NCBI GenBank assembly: GCA_015698045.1 | Contig: BLAL01000238.1 | Coordinates: forward strand, 186,001 to 250,000 | Direction: 5' to 3' | Length of the DNA: 64,000 nt | Source: Rhizophagus clarus | Lineage: Eukaryota; Glomeromycota; Glomeromycetes; Glomerales; Glomeraceae | Shown here: piece by piece, positions 1 through 11,876 of the stretch | How the letters are laid out: each line of letters begins with the position of its first letter | How positions within the stretch are numbered: the first letter of the stretch is position 1 | Notes under the pieces: model-generated | Databases searched by the model: none | Told to the model about the DNA's origin: nothing | The model's input: only the letters and a program-made list of their open reading frames with translations | Made by a program: the position numbers and the translations under genes

Positions 1-141
1 CTTCACTTTAACTATTAAATTATGATAAATTTACCAACTTTTTCAACTTTTATTTTCCAACCAACTTGTTGAGAGATCACCCGATAGTTGTTTAAATAAT
101 GATCCATAAACACGTTCAAGAATTTTACTTTTTTTCTCAAG

Positions 142-1946
142 ATGCCAGTTGTTCCAAGTGCAAAAAGAACGCGTACTGCAATAAGTGAGGACATAAAGCA
201 ACAAATATGCGTGTATGCTACCAAACCTGAAAATAAAAATAAAACACAACAACAAGTCGCGGACTACTTTAACCAGCAAAACCCAGGCCTTCACATTGAC
301 CGTTCAACAATCTCCAAGATTTTAGGAAAAAAAGCTAAGTGGCTTGCATTAGTCTCAACATCAGCCAGTAAAAAGACCTTTCGTCATAGAGAAGTTAAAT
401 ATCCACAAGTTGAAAAAGCATTAGGATTATGGGTTGAAAATGCAAATGCTAATAATCTTCCAGTTTCAGAAATAATGATTAAAGAAAAAGCTTTTTATTT
501 TGCACAGGAATTTAACATTCCACGCGAAAATATATTATTTTCAAATGGTTGGATAGAAAAATTTAAAAGACGCAATAATATTCGTTGCTATCGCTTATAT
601 GGTGAGGCAAATAGCGCACCGTTAGAAACTCTTTTTGAGGAAAGAAGAAAATTGCAAATAATTTTGCAAGATTATATACTTGACAACATATTTAATGCAG
701 ATGAAACTGGTCTCTTTTTTCGTATGGCACCTAATCAAACTCTTGCATCAGCTCCTACTCCAGGCACCAAACTGGTAATTTTTCAATTAGATTTCAAATT
801 TCTCTATGGATTATTATTTAATTAAATTGTTTTTTAGGACAAGACTCGCATTACTGTTCTTTTAGCAACAAATGCTATTGGTACTCAAAAACTCAAACCA
901 CTTGTAATTGGTTCTTCAAAGAACCCTAGATGTCTTCATCGAGTTAACAGAAATTCTCTTCCATGTACTTATCACGCCAATTCAAAAGCATGGATGCGAA
1001 ATGATATTTTTGGTGAATGGCTTGAGTATATGAATAATAAGTTTAGGGCACAAAATCGAAAAATTTTGTTACTTATTGACAACGCATCATCTCATTTTAA
1101 CCCTGATGAACATAATAATCAAATAACTGAACATACTAATGATAGCTTGAATTTATCACATGTTAGAGTACACTTTCTTTTCCCTAATACAACAGCTCAT
1201 TTACAACCTATGGATGCAGGCATCATCAAAAGTTTTAAGGCAATTTATAAACAACATTACATACGACATATTATTCATCAATTTGAAGCGAATGTGGATT
1301 TAAAAAGGTATTCAAATTATTCTAATTTTCATTTTTGCTTAAATATTACTTATTTTTAAATCAATACAGTAATAAAATTAATGTCAAAGAGGCTATGGAA
1401 TACGTTGCTCAAGCTTGGGATTCAGTGAAAGTAGAAACAATTGTTAATTGTTGGCAAAAAACTGGAATTTTACCAAATAATAGTGATGATGATAATGGTA
1501 TCCAACAAGCTTTAATCGCACAGGAAATGGCAAATCAAGAGGATCAGGGAGGTGTTGAACTCCTTTTACAACAGTTTTCATCTCTTGAAAATATTTCAGA
1601 TGAGTCTCTAGGAGAAATAAATCAATATTTAGAAATAATTGATTTGACAATTCCGACAGAACAGCCATTAACTGATGCTGAAATTATACAATTAATTTTG
1701 GAAGAAGAAAATGAAAATCCCGAAATAAATGATAATGATAAAGAAGAACATCTAGTAATATCGATGCAGAAAGGTTTTAATAGTCTTAAAACATGGGTGC
1801 AATATTTTGAAGAGCAGGAAAGTGAAGAATTTGACATGAAAGAAATAAAAATTTTTAGAAAATACATGGGAGTTATGCATCGTAAGCTTTTTGAAAGCAA
1901 AACACAGAAGAATATTACGAGTTTTTTTATCCCAGATAATATGTAA
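142..1946 (+). CDS. pogo/Tigger-type (Tc1-mariner superfamily) DDE transposase, three exons
   Basis: This is a transposase for cut-and-paste DNA transposition. The frame is open through three exons, 142-774, 838-1307 and 1370-1946, with GT-AG introns of 63 and 62 nt; the joined frame is 1680 nt (559 residues) without a stop. The N-terminus (about residues 5-65) is a psq/CENP-B type helix-turn-helix and residues 85-150 a CENP-B-like second DNA-binding half. The catalytic triad is visible: D187 in NADETGLFF, D292 in LLLIDNASSH and D337 in LQPMDAG. The acidic C-terminal tail is typical of Tigger-like proteins. The splice sites were chosen because they alone join the three frames. The gene is apparently intact, so it is a young copy. 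The left end of its transposon lies outside the window. Confidence 0.88.
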
Positions 1947-2059
1947 ATGCAGGAAAACTTAGTGTGTTTTGTGTTAAATATAAATAAATTTTTACATTTA
2001 TATCAAATAATAAATTCCTTGATTCTTTTTTTTGCGATACAAAAAATTATAAACCCTCT

Positions 2060-2189
2060 ATACAGTCACGATTTCATATGATTTCTATAGAGATTGACTA
2101 TACGGAGGGATTTCTATACAGTCACAACTAAATATAAGCACACTAAAAATGTGCGCCCGACTGCGTGACTATAGGGAGGTACGACTGTA
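2060..2189. repeat. Right terminal region and inverted-repeat tip of the pogo/Tigger element
   Basis: The tip is GTGACTATAGGGAGGTACGA followed by CTG and TA (2188-2189), a typical Tigger/pogo end flanked by a TA target. Related blocks (CAGTCAC, ACTATACGGAGGG) recur at about 2065-2130 in both orientations, giving subterminal repeats. No matching left end exists in bases 1-141, so the element starts upstream of the window. Confidence 0.6.
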
Positions 2190-3564
2190 TTTATTTAATA
2201 TTAAATTTAATTATTATTATAAAAGTATATTTTTTTTTAGGGTTTGTTTTTTTCCATACCTATAATACATCACACTCTGAATACTTTAGGCAAAATTATG
2301 GTAATGCCAGGCAAAATTGAACATGTAACATTTAACTAGGGTATGAAAAATAGATTTTTTACAACTAAAAAATTTTAAGTTCTCAGAATACATATAAAAA
2401 AATGAAAAGAGAAGGGGTGTGACACAGGTGACAAAAAAAGGATGCGATGTATCGCAGGTGTGGAAAATGATTAAACCCTTTTTTTTATTTGATGTTATGA
2501 CGTTTTATTAATATATTTTTATTTTTTAAAATCTCTATCAATAATATTCCATATGAATTTTAAGAAAATCTTTTCAAAAAAAATTTTCTATTAAAAATAT
2601 CTTATATAAATCTTGAAAAATTACACACAAAATCTCTATTAAAATATCTTATATAAACTTTTAAAAAATTTTACAAAAAAAATCTTTATCAAAATATCCT
2701 TTTTATACAGATTCTTAAAAAATTTTATAAAAAAATCTCTATTAAAAATATCCTATATGAATTCTTAAAAATTTTTTAAAGAAAAATCCTAAAAAATTCC
2801 TTAAAAATTATTTATTAAATATTTCAAATAAATCTTTTAGAGTATTTTCTCCTTCTTAGTATTTTTTAAAAATTTGAAAAGAATTTTAAAATAGTTATTA
2901 AAACTATTATTTTAAATAAAAAATATTTTAAATGAATTATTAAACCTATTATTTAAACATTTTAAATAAAAAACTTTTATTAAACAATTATTTTATAATA
3001 AAAAAAAGTTGTTAGTAATTATTAGATACAATTATTATAAATATTATATAAATTGAATATTGCAAAATTGATATTATTAAATATATATATAAATATAAGG
3101 TAAATATTAAAATTTATAAATAGTTTTACCTTATTATAAAACTAAAAACCTTTATTTATTATATATATAATTTTATTCTTAGCTATTAAACATATGCGAT
3201 CTATACCCCTAACTCTAATTTTTTGAGATAACCCCAAATTTTGCAGACCAATTATAATAACAATCAGTCATTTGACACTATTGTAATACAGTGATGGTTT
3301 TTTGCTAAACTTATAACTTTGGTGTGTAATATTATTATAAAAAAAGAAGTGATGCACATATTGAGTATTATATTAGGATTTAGAATGTAATCCTTCATTT
3401 TTCGTGTAAAAAATAAAATGTTTCTTGTGAAAAAAAAAAAAAAACTCTTCTTATTTTATCAAAATGGTTCATAAAAGAAGTGAAAATAAATTACAGGAGT
3501 AAAAAGATAAATCCTTTTTAAAAAGAAAAAAGTGAGTGGACATTCGAACCATCTAGAGTAGTTA
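2190..3564. other. AT-rich intergenic stretch, no gene seen
   Basis: Low-complexity sequence rich in A and T, with diffuse short repeats around 2520-2830 in which 'aaaaatctctattaaaaatatcc'-like units recur at roughly 60-80 bp. All frames are closed by frequent stops. I see no supported gene or RNA. Confidence 0.6.
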
Positions 3565-3572
3565 CTTGGTAT
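3565..3572. repeat. 8-bp target-site duplication, left copy (CTTGGTAT)
   Basis: CTTGGTAT here is repeated exactly at 5747-5754, bracketing the element 3573-5746. Confidence 0.85.
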
Positions 3573-5746
3573 TAGTGTTCCGCAAACGATTTAGTTAAAT
3601 CAAATCAATTCAGATTTGATTTGAAGTTTGATTTGATTTGATTTGATAATTTTAATTTGCAAATCAAATCCAAACTTCAAAACAAGATTTGAGTTCAAAT
3701 CCAAATTAAAAAAAAAGATTTGATTCGATTTCAAATTAAATTCAAATTAGCTTAAACTAATTCAATCAAATCCGAATCAAATCTGACAAATCCAAATCAA
3801 ATCCAAATCAAATTGAATTAAATATACAGTACATGACCTGGTTAAACGTAATTACAGGACCCCGAACAATACTAATATAACTCACAAATGTATAAAGGCA
3901 GGGTCATGTGACTTGCCGATCTAATCAAATAATCTGAATATCTGATCTTTTTTTTAATCATTTATCAGTTTATTTTTGTAGTGTTGCCAGACGAAAGGTA
4001 TGACCGGACTTTTGGAATTAAGGTAAGGGAGGGTGGGAAGTGTTTTTCGGTGTTTTTTTTAACTAATTAATTAATTATTTTTTATTTTTATTTTTTGTAG
4101 TATTGTCAGACGAAAGGCATGACCGGACTTTTGGAATTAAGGTAAGGGAAGGGTTGGGGGAGGTGTTTCGTTATTTTTTTTTAATTAATTTAAGTATTAA
4201 CTTTTTTTTTACTTTTTGTAGTGTTGCCGGACGAAAAGCATGACCGGACTTTTGGAATTAAGGTAAGGGAGGGTGGGGAAGTGTTTTTCGGTGTTTTTTT
4301 TAACTATTTAATTAATTATTTTTTTTTATTTTTTTGTAGTGTTGCCAGACAAAATGCACAACCAGACTTTTGGAATTAAGGTAAGGGAGGAGTTGGGGAA
4401 GGTGTTTCATTGTTTTTTTTTTAATTAATTAAGTATTAACTTTTTTTTTACTTTTTGTAGTGTTGCCAGACGAAAAGCACGACCGGACTTTTGGAATTAA
4501 GATAAGGGAGGGTGAGAAGTGTTTTTCAGTGTTTTTTTTAACTAATTAATTAATTATTTTTTATTTTTATTTTTTGTAGTGTTGCCGGACGAAAGGCACG
4601 ACTGGACTTTTAGAATTAAGATAAGGGGGAGGTTGGGGGAGGTGTTTCGTTATTTTTTTTTAATTAATTTAAGTATTAACTTTTTTTTTACTTTTTGTAG
4701 TGTTGCCGGATGAAAAGCATTACCAGACTTTTGGAATTAAGGTAAGAGAGGAGTTGGGGGAGGTGTTTCATTGTTTTTTTTTTAATTAATTAAGTATTGA
4801 TTTTTTTTTATTTTTTGTAGTGTTGCCAGACGAAAAGCATGACCGGACTTTTGAAATTAAGGTAAGGGAGGGTGGGGGAAGTGTTTTTCGGTATTTTTTT
4901 TAACAAATTAATTATTTTTTTTTTATTTTTTGTAGTGTTGCCGGGCGAAAAACATGATCAGACTTTTGGAATTAGGGTATTAAAACCCGAAAAACCTGAA
5001 AAAGAATAATAAAAATAAATAAATTTGGTATAAAATACTGAAAAAAAGTTAAAAAATAAATAAAATAAAATAAATTTTGGTAAATACCGAGTAATTTAAT
5101 TTACCGAAATTAGTATTTTTTAAAAATAAATTCACGTATATCTATTATAAACTCTATACAAACATAATATCCCAAATTGACCGATCTACGCAAACTCAAT
5201 TTGTAGGTTTAAAATGTAATTTCATATAAACTCTACGCAAACCCGTATGTGAGTTATATTGGTTATTGGTAGTTACTGCAACCACATGATGTCCAACCCT
5301 CCTTAAACACACTAAAAAAATATGTTTCGCAACATTTTTTTATTAATAATACGTTGCAAAATGCATTTTTTATTTAAATAATTAAAAAAAAACATTTCGC
5401 AATGTTTTTTTTATTAGTATTGTGTTGTGAAACACATTTTTAATTTAAAAAAAATGTTTTGCAACATTTTTATTAATATTGCGTTGCAAAACGCATTTTT
5501 TTATTTAAAATTCAACAAATCAAACCAAATCACAAATCTATTTGAATGAATTTGATTTGATTTGAATTTAAATTTGATTTGAATCGAATCAAATTTAAAT
5601 CAAATCAAATCAAATTTGAATCAAATTTCAAATCAGATTTGAATGGTTTGATTCAAATCCGAATTCAAACTTTTCAGATTTGATTTGATCAAATCAAATT
5701 TCAAATCTAACCTGATTTGGTCTAATTTGATTTGTGCGGAACACTA
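3573..5746. mobile_element. Non-autonomous hAT-like element (2174 bp)
   Basis: The termini are inverted repeats, TAGTGTTCCGC at the left and GCGGAACACTA at the right, flanked by a perfect 8-bp TSD (CTTGGTAT). An 8-bp TSD with short TIRs beginning TA fits the hAT superfamily. There is no coding frame inside. Subterminal regions (about 3590-3830 and 5515-5740) consist of short AATCAAAT/ATTTGATT motifs that could pair with each other. The centre holds a tandem array of exon-like cores (3982-4985), and 5310-5500 holds TTTCGCAATG/GTTGCAAAAC palindromic repeats also found in the right flank. It would need a transposase supplied in trans. Confidence 0.8.
3982..4985 (+). repeat. Tandem array of nine exon-like cores
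   Basis: Nine units begin at 3982, 4101, 4222, 4340, 4461, 4580, 4701, 4821 and 4935. Each core is about 41 nt, starts after a pyrimidine tract ending TTTTGTAG and ends in AATTAAG followed by GTAAGG or ATAAGG, which resembles a 3' and a 5' splice site. Spacing alternates between about 119 and 121 bp because two spacer types alternate, so the real repeat is mostly a dimer of about 240 bp. Core sequence (TGTTGCCAGACGAAA, then GACCGGACTTTTGG) is better conserved than the spacers. No known function. Confidence 0.8.
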
Positions 5747-5754
5747 CTTGGTAT

Positions 5755-6212
5755 GGCTATAGTTTTTCAGATTTTTTTTAAATAGATAATTTTTTATAAT
5801 TTTTATTTCTTATATATTATTTTTATTTTTATTTATTTTGAAGGGTTTTTTTATAAAGGCTTTGTTATAAATTATTGTATTCAATTGTATATCTAGTTTT
5901 TAATTCAAAAAATTGGTTTAAATTGATAAAATAGTTGAAAATAAAAATAAAAGTATAAATTTTAATAAATTACTTAATTTTATTCTTAATTTACTATTAC
6001 TAATATTTATTTTAGAAATTTCATATTTAAAATGACAAAAATCATTTACTGTTGATTTATATCAACAAAAATTAAAATAAATAATAAACGTAAGAAAAAA
6101 AATTACATAATGAAATTAATAAATGGCAAAAATATAGAAAATAAATAAATTTAAATTTCTTTTAACCAATTTTTGTTTAATTTTATTTAAGCGAATAAAT
6201 AAAGTATCATAT
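5755..6212. other. AT-rich intergenic stretch, nothing recognised
   Basis: Between two transposons. No open frame of note, and no repeat structure beyond A/T runs. Confidence 0.5.
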
Positions 6213-7996
6213 GGGCAGTCTCACAGCAAAAGGTGGGGTTTGAACAATCACGTGATTTTGAGAAAATTGAAATTAAAGTTTTCGCATGATTTTCATATAA
6301 TTATTCTAAATTTTTCAAAAATCGTCTTTATAACTTAAAAAAATAAAGTATAATTATTTTTATTTTGTCCTACACAATTATCACAGGTAACTATTAATTT
6401 TTTTTCTCCATGATTGTACTTTTGAATTGCATGTAAAACCAAACTTAACGTGTAATTTACACCCTTTTCTTGCTTTCCATCATTAGGCATTTTACCTTTA
6501 TCAATTATATAATTGGTCTGTTAAGTATAAGGAAAATTGCCAGTATTACAAACACTGAAAATGTGTACTTTTCGAGGACTCTTAAAAAATAAAGACCCTA
6601 TTTATTATGAAGAATATGGAATTTGCACATTTTGGGTCCAGTCATATGCAATATGAACGCTTCCTTTAAAGGTCTTGTATAATGTTTGAGATCCAAAATA
6701 ATTAGGGTTTTTTTGCTATCTTCAATTGCATGTGCAATATTGGAATTGTAATAATCTCACTCTTGCTGCGCATATTTTAAATGATTCAAGTAATTTTCTG
6801 TAAGATCCAATTTTTTTCATGCTGTATAATATATTGAATTTCCATTTTTATTGTTTCCCAATTTTCACATAAATCAGATTTTGGGGACATAAATTGTAGT
6901 GATGGCATTAAAGATTTCCAGATTTTAACAAAAGTTGATTCACTCATAACATGAATTCCTGGTTCATGCTTTTTCTTGTAAGCTTGTACATAGTCACGAT
7001 ATACTGAAGAATAGCTGAAACTAGTAGGAAGAAATACAACTGGCATGGAAATTTCATTGCAATATCGCCTAGGTGAAGGCATACCATATACATTTGAATA
7101 GTTTTTTAAAAATGAAAATACATCACATGCTATATCATAATTAACTTTAATACGATTCATGTTTTTTGGAGCCCTTCCAGTATTTCCATATATACATTCT
7201 TCAATGCCATATTCTCGTAAATGTTGTATAATTGTATCTAAATACTTGTGACTGGCTCCAATAAGATTTTTGTATGTTGCATGACAAATTGGAAGATCAT
7301 TATTATAATAATAATTAAAACGCACAACTTTTCTATTACTTTCACTAACTTTTCTAGTATTTTTATCTTTTTGGAAAGCCATAAGCTGTCCCTTAACAAC
7401 CATATCCTGCATATTTTTATCCAGGCTTTCAAATTCAGTTTGACATTTAAGAAATCGTTCATGACCAATTTTCATAAAACAGGGTTGATTAGAAGAACAA
7501 CATGAACACTTTCCTTTTTTAAAAAATTCTTTGACTTTTAATTTCAAATTATCATATATCTTGTCTTCAATATAATTATCAGGAACTTCTTCAAATTCAA
7601 AATCATTTAAATTAGAATTATTATCAAAATCTAATGTTATTTCATCATCAACATTATTTGGTATAATATTAGATTCTTTTTTGTCTTCAGAATCGTCAGA
7701 ATTTGAATATTTAATAAAAAAAGTATTGTCTAAATTTTCTAAAGCGGTTATAATTGTATCATCATCGTTAAAATTAATACCATATTCCATATTTTTTACT
7801 AAAAATAATTTTACGATATTTCTGATATTTTTAATAACAATATAATAAAAAAAACTTAAATTATGAGTTTTTTTATTAAATATATCTGATGGAAAAATAT
7901 ACTCCTATAAAGGTAAGACCGATGGGTATCTGATTGTCAAAAAATCTCAAAATCTAATTGGTTGGCCGAATCCCACCTTTTGCTGCAGATCTGCCT
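6213..7996 (-). mobile_element. Decayed DNA transposon with inverted termini
   Basis: The ends are imperfect inverted repeats: GGGCAGTCTCACAGCAAAAG at 6213 and, at about 7966-7996, the complement of a sequence beginning GGCAGATCTGCAGCAAAAGG. Both continue into GTGGG. The minus strand holds an open N-terminal transposase segment (6786-7790), followed by a broken catalytic part down to about 6370. A clear TSD was not identified; flanks share only AT-rich bases. Confidence 0.55.
6370..7790 (-). pseudogene. Transposase-like pseudogene ('DNCxGQNKN' family), N-terminal part open
   Basis: The frame 7790-6786 (334 residues) has an acidic N-terminus, a cysteine cluster (CSCCSSNQPC near residues 95-105), then the conserved blocks ECIYGNTGRAPKN and LPTSFSYSSVYRDYV and a late DLCENW. 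These match the N-terminal half of a transposase-like family common in fungi and animals. Beyond the stop, translated fragments with stops and frame changes at about 6640-6370 still show IPYSSQ-like, SPRKVHIF and CDNCVGQNKNN blocks, the catalytic half of that family. The gene is therefore dead. Assignment to a named superfamily is not certain. Confidence 0.55.
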
Positions 7997-9547
7997 ATAT
8001 TTTAATATCTTTACTTTTTATTACTAATTTGATACTTGTTTTGCAACTATTTTTTTTGAAAATAACTTTTAGGATGCATGACATGAACGACAGTACCAAT
8101 TCACATTCCAAAAAAATGGTTAATGTCTTGTGCCTCAGAATAAACATTATCAATTGAAAATTAAATTTGATAAAATATATTATATACAATATAATTTTTA
8201 TTATAATAGAATTATTTTATATGTATGAAATCTTGCAAAAAAAAGAAAAATAAGATAAAAATAATAATTAATAAAAAAATAAATTTAATGATTATTTTTT
8301 GAATGAGAGCAATATCATTTATGATATTTATGATAATCTCTTAAATAAGAATGAAAGCGAAAATGTGATCATCATCTACAATAATCTTGTAAATGAGATC
8401 GAGATCAAGAATATGATCATCTATGACAATTTTTTGAAATAGAATAGGAACTATCTTGTCTATGATAACGAGATCAAAATTTACCTTATTTATTACTCTG
8501 TCTATTATGCCTATTTTTTCTATATCTTCTATATCTTCTATAAACATACCTAAAATGATCTAAAAATAAATAAATAACTAGTTTTATAAAAATTTAAATA
8601 TAAATATAGTCATCACTCTAAAGCCAAAATTTGTCACTAAGTTCATCATAAAATTTATGATTGTGCTAATTTGGACTTCTTAATTTGTATCTATCTGCAT
8701 CTAGATCTCTGTTTAGCAGCCATTTTAAATTTTCATAGCCACATTTTAGAGAGTACCATTTCACTTGGCACTATCTAGCTGATATTTTATATTAATGGTG
8801 ATGATAGATATAATTAGCAATTCAAATTTAAAAGTTTAAATAGTAAGTATTATTTTTAAATAGCTAATGGTGTCTTTACCTTTGTTCGATCAATATTAAT
8901 GCAATATCATCAGACCACTCTGCAATTGGTTCATGCAGATTTAGTACTTGGATTACTTGATTATTTGCCATTTTTTTTTTAATAAAAATGTTATTAGAAT
9001 GGTAAGAAAGTTTTAGAATGGATATTTAAATATATTTCGCAAATATAATTACATAATTAATTAATGATAAATTGTTTTTTTATTTCTTATAATCAGTGAT
9101 GTATGTAAATTGGATATATGTAGCATACATACTTTTAATTCTTTACAAATTTCAGCATTTTTCTTAATTGTACTATTCTTGTTTTATTTTAATATATAAA
9201 GCGTGTATGAAATTAATGGGTTGCATTAATAATTTTTATGGATAATGTGCGCTTTGTATGTATAATAATTTTAATAATTTTTTGAATTACTGAATATTTA
9301 AATTGTGATTTTCAGAAAAATTTTTCAATGACAATATAATCTGTTTTATAATTTTGCATAATTAAATATTAATTTGCTTTTAATTCACTTTTAATTCACT
9401 TTTAATTACAAGTTAATTGGTAGATCTTTTTAATTTAATTTAGAATTGTATATCTGCTATACAAACTTATTTATTTAATATGTAAAAAGATTTTGTTAGT
9501 TATTATGTTACTTCAATGTTGAACTCTAAGCAGTAAAGACCTTGTGA
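7997..9547. other. AT-rich intergenic stretch, no gene supported
   Basis: Short open frames at 7995-8189 and 8341-8547 on the minus strand have no recognisable features and biased low-complexity composition (the second is Ile/Asp-rich from GAT-type repeats). I treat the whole stretch as non-coding host sequence up to the insertion site of the giant element. Confidence 0.5.
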
Positions 9548-9552
9548 ACATG
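9548..9552. repeat. Target-site duplication of the giant element, left copy (ACATG)
   Basis: ACATG precedes the element tip AGCCGTTTATG; the same ACATG follows the other tip at 51841-51845. If the terminal A is shared, the duplication can be read as 6 bp (ACATGA at 9548-9553 and 51841-51846), the length usual for Mavericks. Confidence 0.8.
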
Positions 9553-9556
9553 AGCC

Positions 9557-9598
9557 GTTTATGACTAAACGATATAATTATATCGTTTAGTCATAAAC
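9557..9598. repeat. Perfect 42-bp terminal palindrome, left tip
   Basis: The half GTTTATGACTAAACGATATA is followed by its exact reverse complement, centred on AATT-rich bases, only four bases from the element end. It could fold back as a hairpin during protein-primed replication or act as a symmetric binding site. Confidence 0.85.
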
Positions 9599-9619
9599 AG
9601 CTTAGACTAGGTTATTTAG

Positions 9620-9880
9620 TAATAAAATAATCTAAATATAACTAAATAATCTAAGTATGACTATAAATAATCTAAATATAACTAAATAATCTAAGTATGA
9701 CTATAAATAATCTAAATATAACTAAATAATCTAAGTATGACTATAAATAATCTAAATATAACTAAATGGTCTAAATGTAACTAAATAATCTAAATATAAT
9801 TAAATGGTCTAAATATAACTAAATAATCTAAATATAACTAAATGGTCTAAATATATCTAAATGATCTAAAGTTAATAACC
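9620..9880. repeat. Subterminal tandem repeats in the left TIR
   Basis: Units of about 19-40 bp built from TCTAAATATAACTAAATAA and TCTAAGTATGACTATAAATA are repeated head to tail. The right TIR has the same block at about 51540-51770 with fewer copies, which explains most of the length difference between the two TIRs. Confidence 0.75.
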
Positions 9881-10473
9881 TAAATATGATTAAATAATCT
9901 ATCTAAATAACTTGTCTATAATGATTTCGTATACCTAGTTTTTTTTTCTTACTATATTCCTTCCCTTTGAATTTACTTTTCTTTAGCTTTTCCCATTTAT
10001 TATTTGGGGATCATGTGATTAAATAACCTAAATATTACTATTACTAAATAATCGAAATGTACCTATTTTTATTTAGTTCTGTGCGCCGATAATTGTTTTT
10101 TTAATATAATTTATGATATTGGGGTTCTATGGTTGATTGGCTGTTGAATTCTATGTTGGAGGTCTGGCTTGTCTGCAATTGTTTGGACCCTAAGTTTTAT
10201 GACAAAGTTTCTGCCATTCTGTGCCTCTTTGGTTGCCTATTAAGGTGTCGAGGGTGTTTTCCTTCTTTACCTATTTGGTTGCCTTTCTAGATCCCAAAAT
10301 GTGGTAAAAAAATATCGTGTCAGGTGGCGCAGTAGATCGCAGTAGATTCGCGTCTAAATTTAGTTGGCACTATGGCATAATTTCTGGCCGATCTTTGGGA
10401 TACATGATCTGAAGGATCCAAGTTGGCGCTATGATAGTAACCTGGTAGTGCCCGGAACTCTCCTGGAACTGTC

Positions 10474-10764
10474 ATGGAACTGGCAGAGAACTGGCAGGGA
10501 ACTAGAAAGGTTGATCACTTGAATGCTGAGTTATTGTATCCAAAGATCTGGCCGAAATTAAGCGAATTCATACTGCGCCTTACTGCGTCATGGTCACATG
10601 ATCCTGTTACAGCACCGAACACCCTCTGTCATAATATAGCAAATTTAGTTAACCGGTTGTCACTAGTTCCGTATACTATGGTCGGCCCATTTAATTGCCA
10701 GAAGTGCGCCGATTTTGTAATCCTATTTGTTGCCAGTTTATGTATGCCAACTTCGTGTCCCTAG
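10474..10764 (+). CDS. Doubtful 96-codon ORF in the left TIR
   Basis: An open frame of 96 codons is present in this TIR and, with two changes, in the other TIR (50669-50959). Its coding status is weak: it begins in the GGAACT repeat region, has no recognisable domain, and its last third overlaps a segment (10684-10765) repeated non-coding at 10914-10995. Conservation between the copies may only reflect TIR homogenisation. Confidence 0.2.
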   Translation: MELAENWQGTRKVDHLNAELLYPKIWPKLSEFILRLTASWSHDPVTAPNTLCHNIANLVNRLSLVPYTMVGPFNCQKCADFVILFVASLCMPTSCP

Positions 10765-11469
10765 TAAAAGTAAAGTTGTGGCCAAATTTATGGAATATTA
10801 CATCATCGAAATTGAACAAAAATCTATTGCGCCAAAAATAATAATAACATTTGTCTAATTTTAATATCGATTTTGGGTATTCTATTGGGCGTGCAATTTG
10901 TATTAGCTTGGCCGGCCCATTTGTTTGCTAAGAAGTACACCATCTTGTGATCTAACTATTGCGCCAGTATATGTATGCCGATTTCGTGTCCCGAGATTTG
11001 AATCATTAGAACGCATTTATATTATATTTTACCACATTTTCAGGCATATTAGGATATAAATTGAGACGATTTTTTGTTGTCATCGGCTGTCACTAGTATC
11101 ACTAGTTCCGAATACTAACTGGTGACAGAACTAGTGACAGCTTTGTTATCTTTCTTGAGATTATTAGGCTATTTTATTTCTTTCTTGATTAGTGTTACTA
11201 GTGTCACTAGTAAAAGAGTAATAAATTAGAAAAAAAAATCAAATTTTTTCTATGCTACCTACTTTACGCAAGATATATTATAATAAATGTATGCTATAAA
11301 AAATAAAAAAAGTTAAGGAACTCAGATTTTTTCCAGTGACACTAGTGACACTAGTGACATCCATCAAGAAAGGTTTCTTTCGGCCTAGAATTCTTAAAGA
11401 GCCTATCGTTCGCATCACTAGTTCTGTCACTGGCTTTTTTTTCTAGTGATACGATCCCTTTGGAATCCA

Positions 11470-11751
11470 CTAGTGACAAGTTGTATTATTTTTGTTTACC
11501 TCTAAATTACCTACCAATATCTCTGCCGAAGCTAAGTCTACCATCCTTTTCCGATGGTATTGTTCCCTTTTACGGTGCTTTCTAGCATGATCATCGCAAT
11601 ATCCATATCCGGAATAAGATAATTTTCCACATTCTTTGCAAAATACCTGAGAAGGAGAATTGCGATGAATAAAACATCCTTCCGGATGGTAGCATCCCCG
11701 ATTGCAAATCTTACCACTCCTGTGGATATAAGTACATCGATAAAATACCAT
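11470..11751 (-). CDS. Small cysteine/histidine-rich zinc-binding protein, left TIR copy
   Basis: The 93-residue product has a regular Cys/His pattern (CTYIHRSGKICNRGCYHPEG, then CFIHR, CKECGK, YCDDHARKHRKR), which suggests two zinc-binding units followed by a basic tail. It is transcribed outward, towards the tip. A near-identical copy in the right TIR (49682-49963) differs at a few residues near the C-terminus, and a divergent paralogue lies inside the element at 21955-22188. The spacing Cys-x(n)-G-x2-Cys-x-R with later Cys-x2-His resembles small zinc modules of large DNA viruses. A DNA-binding or terminus-related role is inference. Confidence 0.7.
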   Translation of the reverse strand: MVFYRCTYIHRSGKICNRGCYHPEGCFIHRNSPSQVFCKECGKLSYSGYGYCDDHARKHRKREQYHRKRMVDLASAEILVGNLEVNKNNTTCH

Positions 11752-11876
11752 TTTTAATAACTGTGGATAGTTGATTTATGTATCGATCTATATAGTTCAG
11801 AATTAATTTTCATTTTAAACTTTTTTCTCCCGGAGTATATAGTTTCTCTCGAACTGTATATTTGCGATATAATATC

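Noticed and set aside
8341-8547. 68-codon Ile/Asp-rich ORF
   Set aside because: GAT-type low-complexity sequence with no start context or homology.
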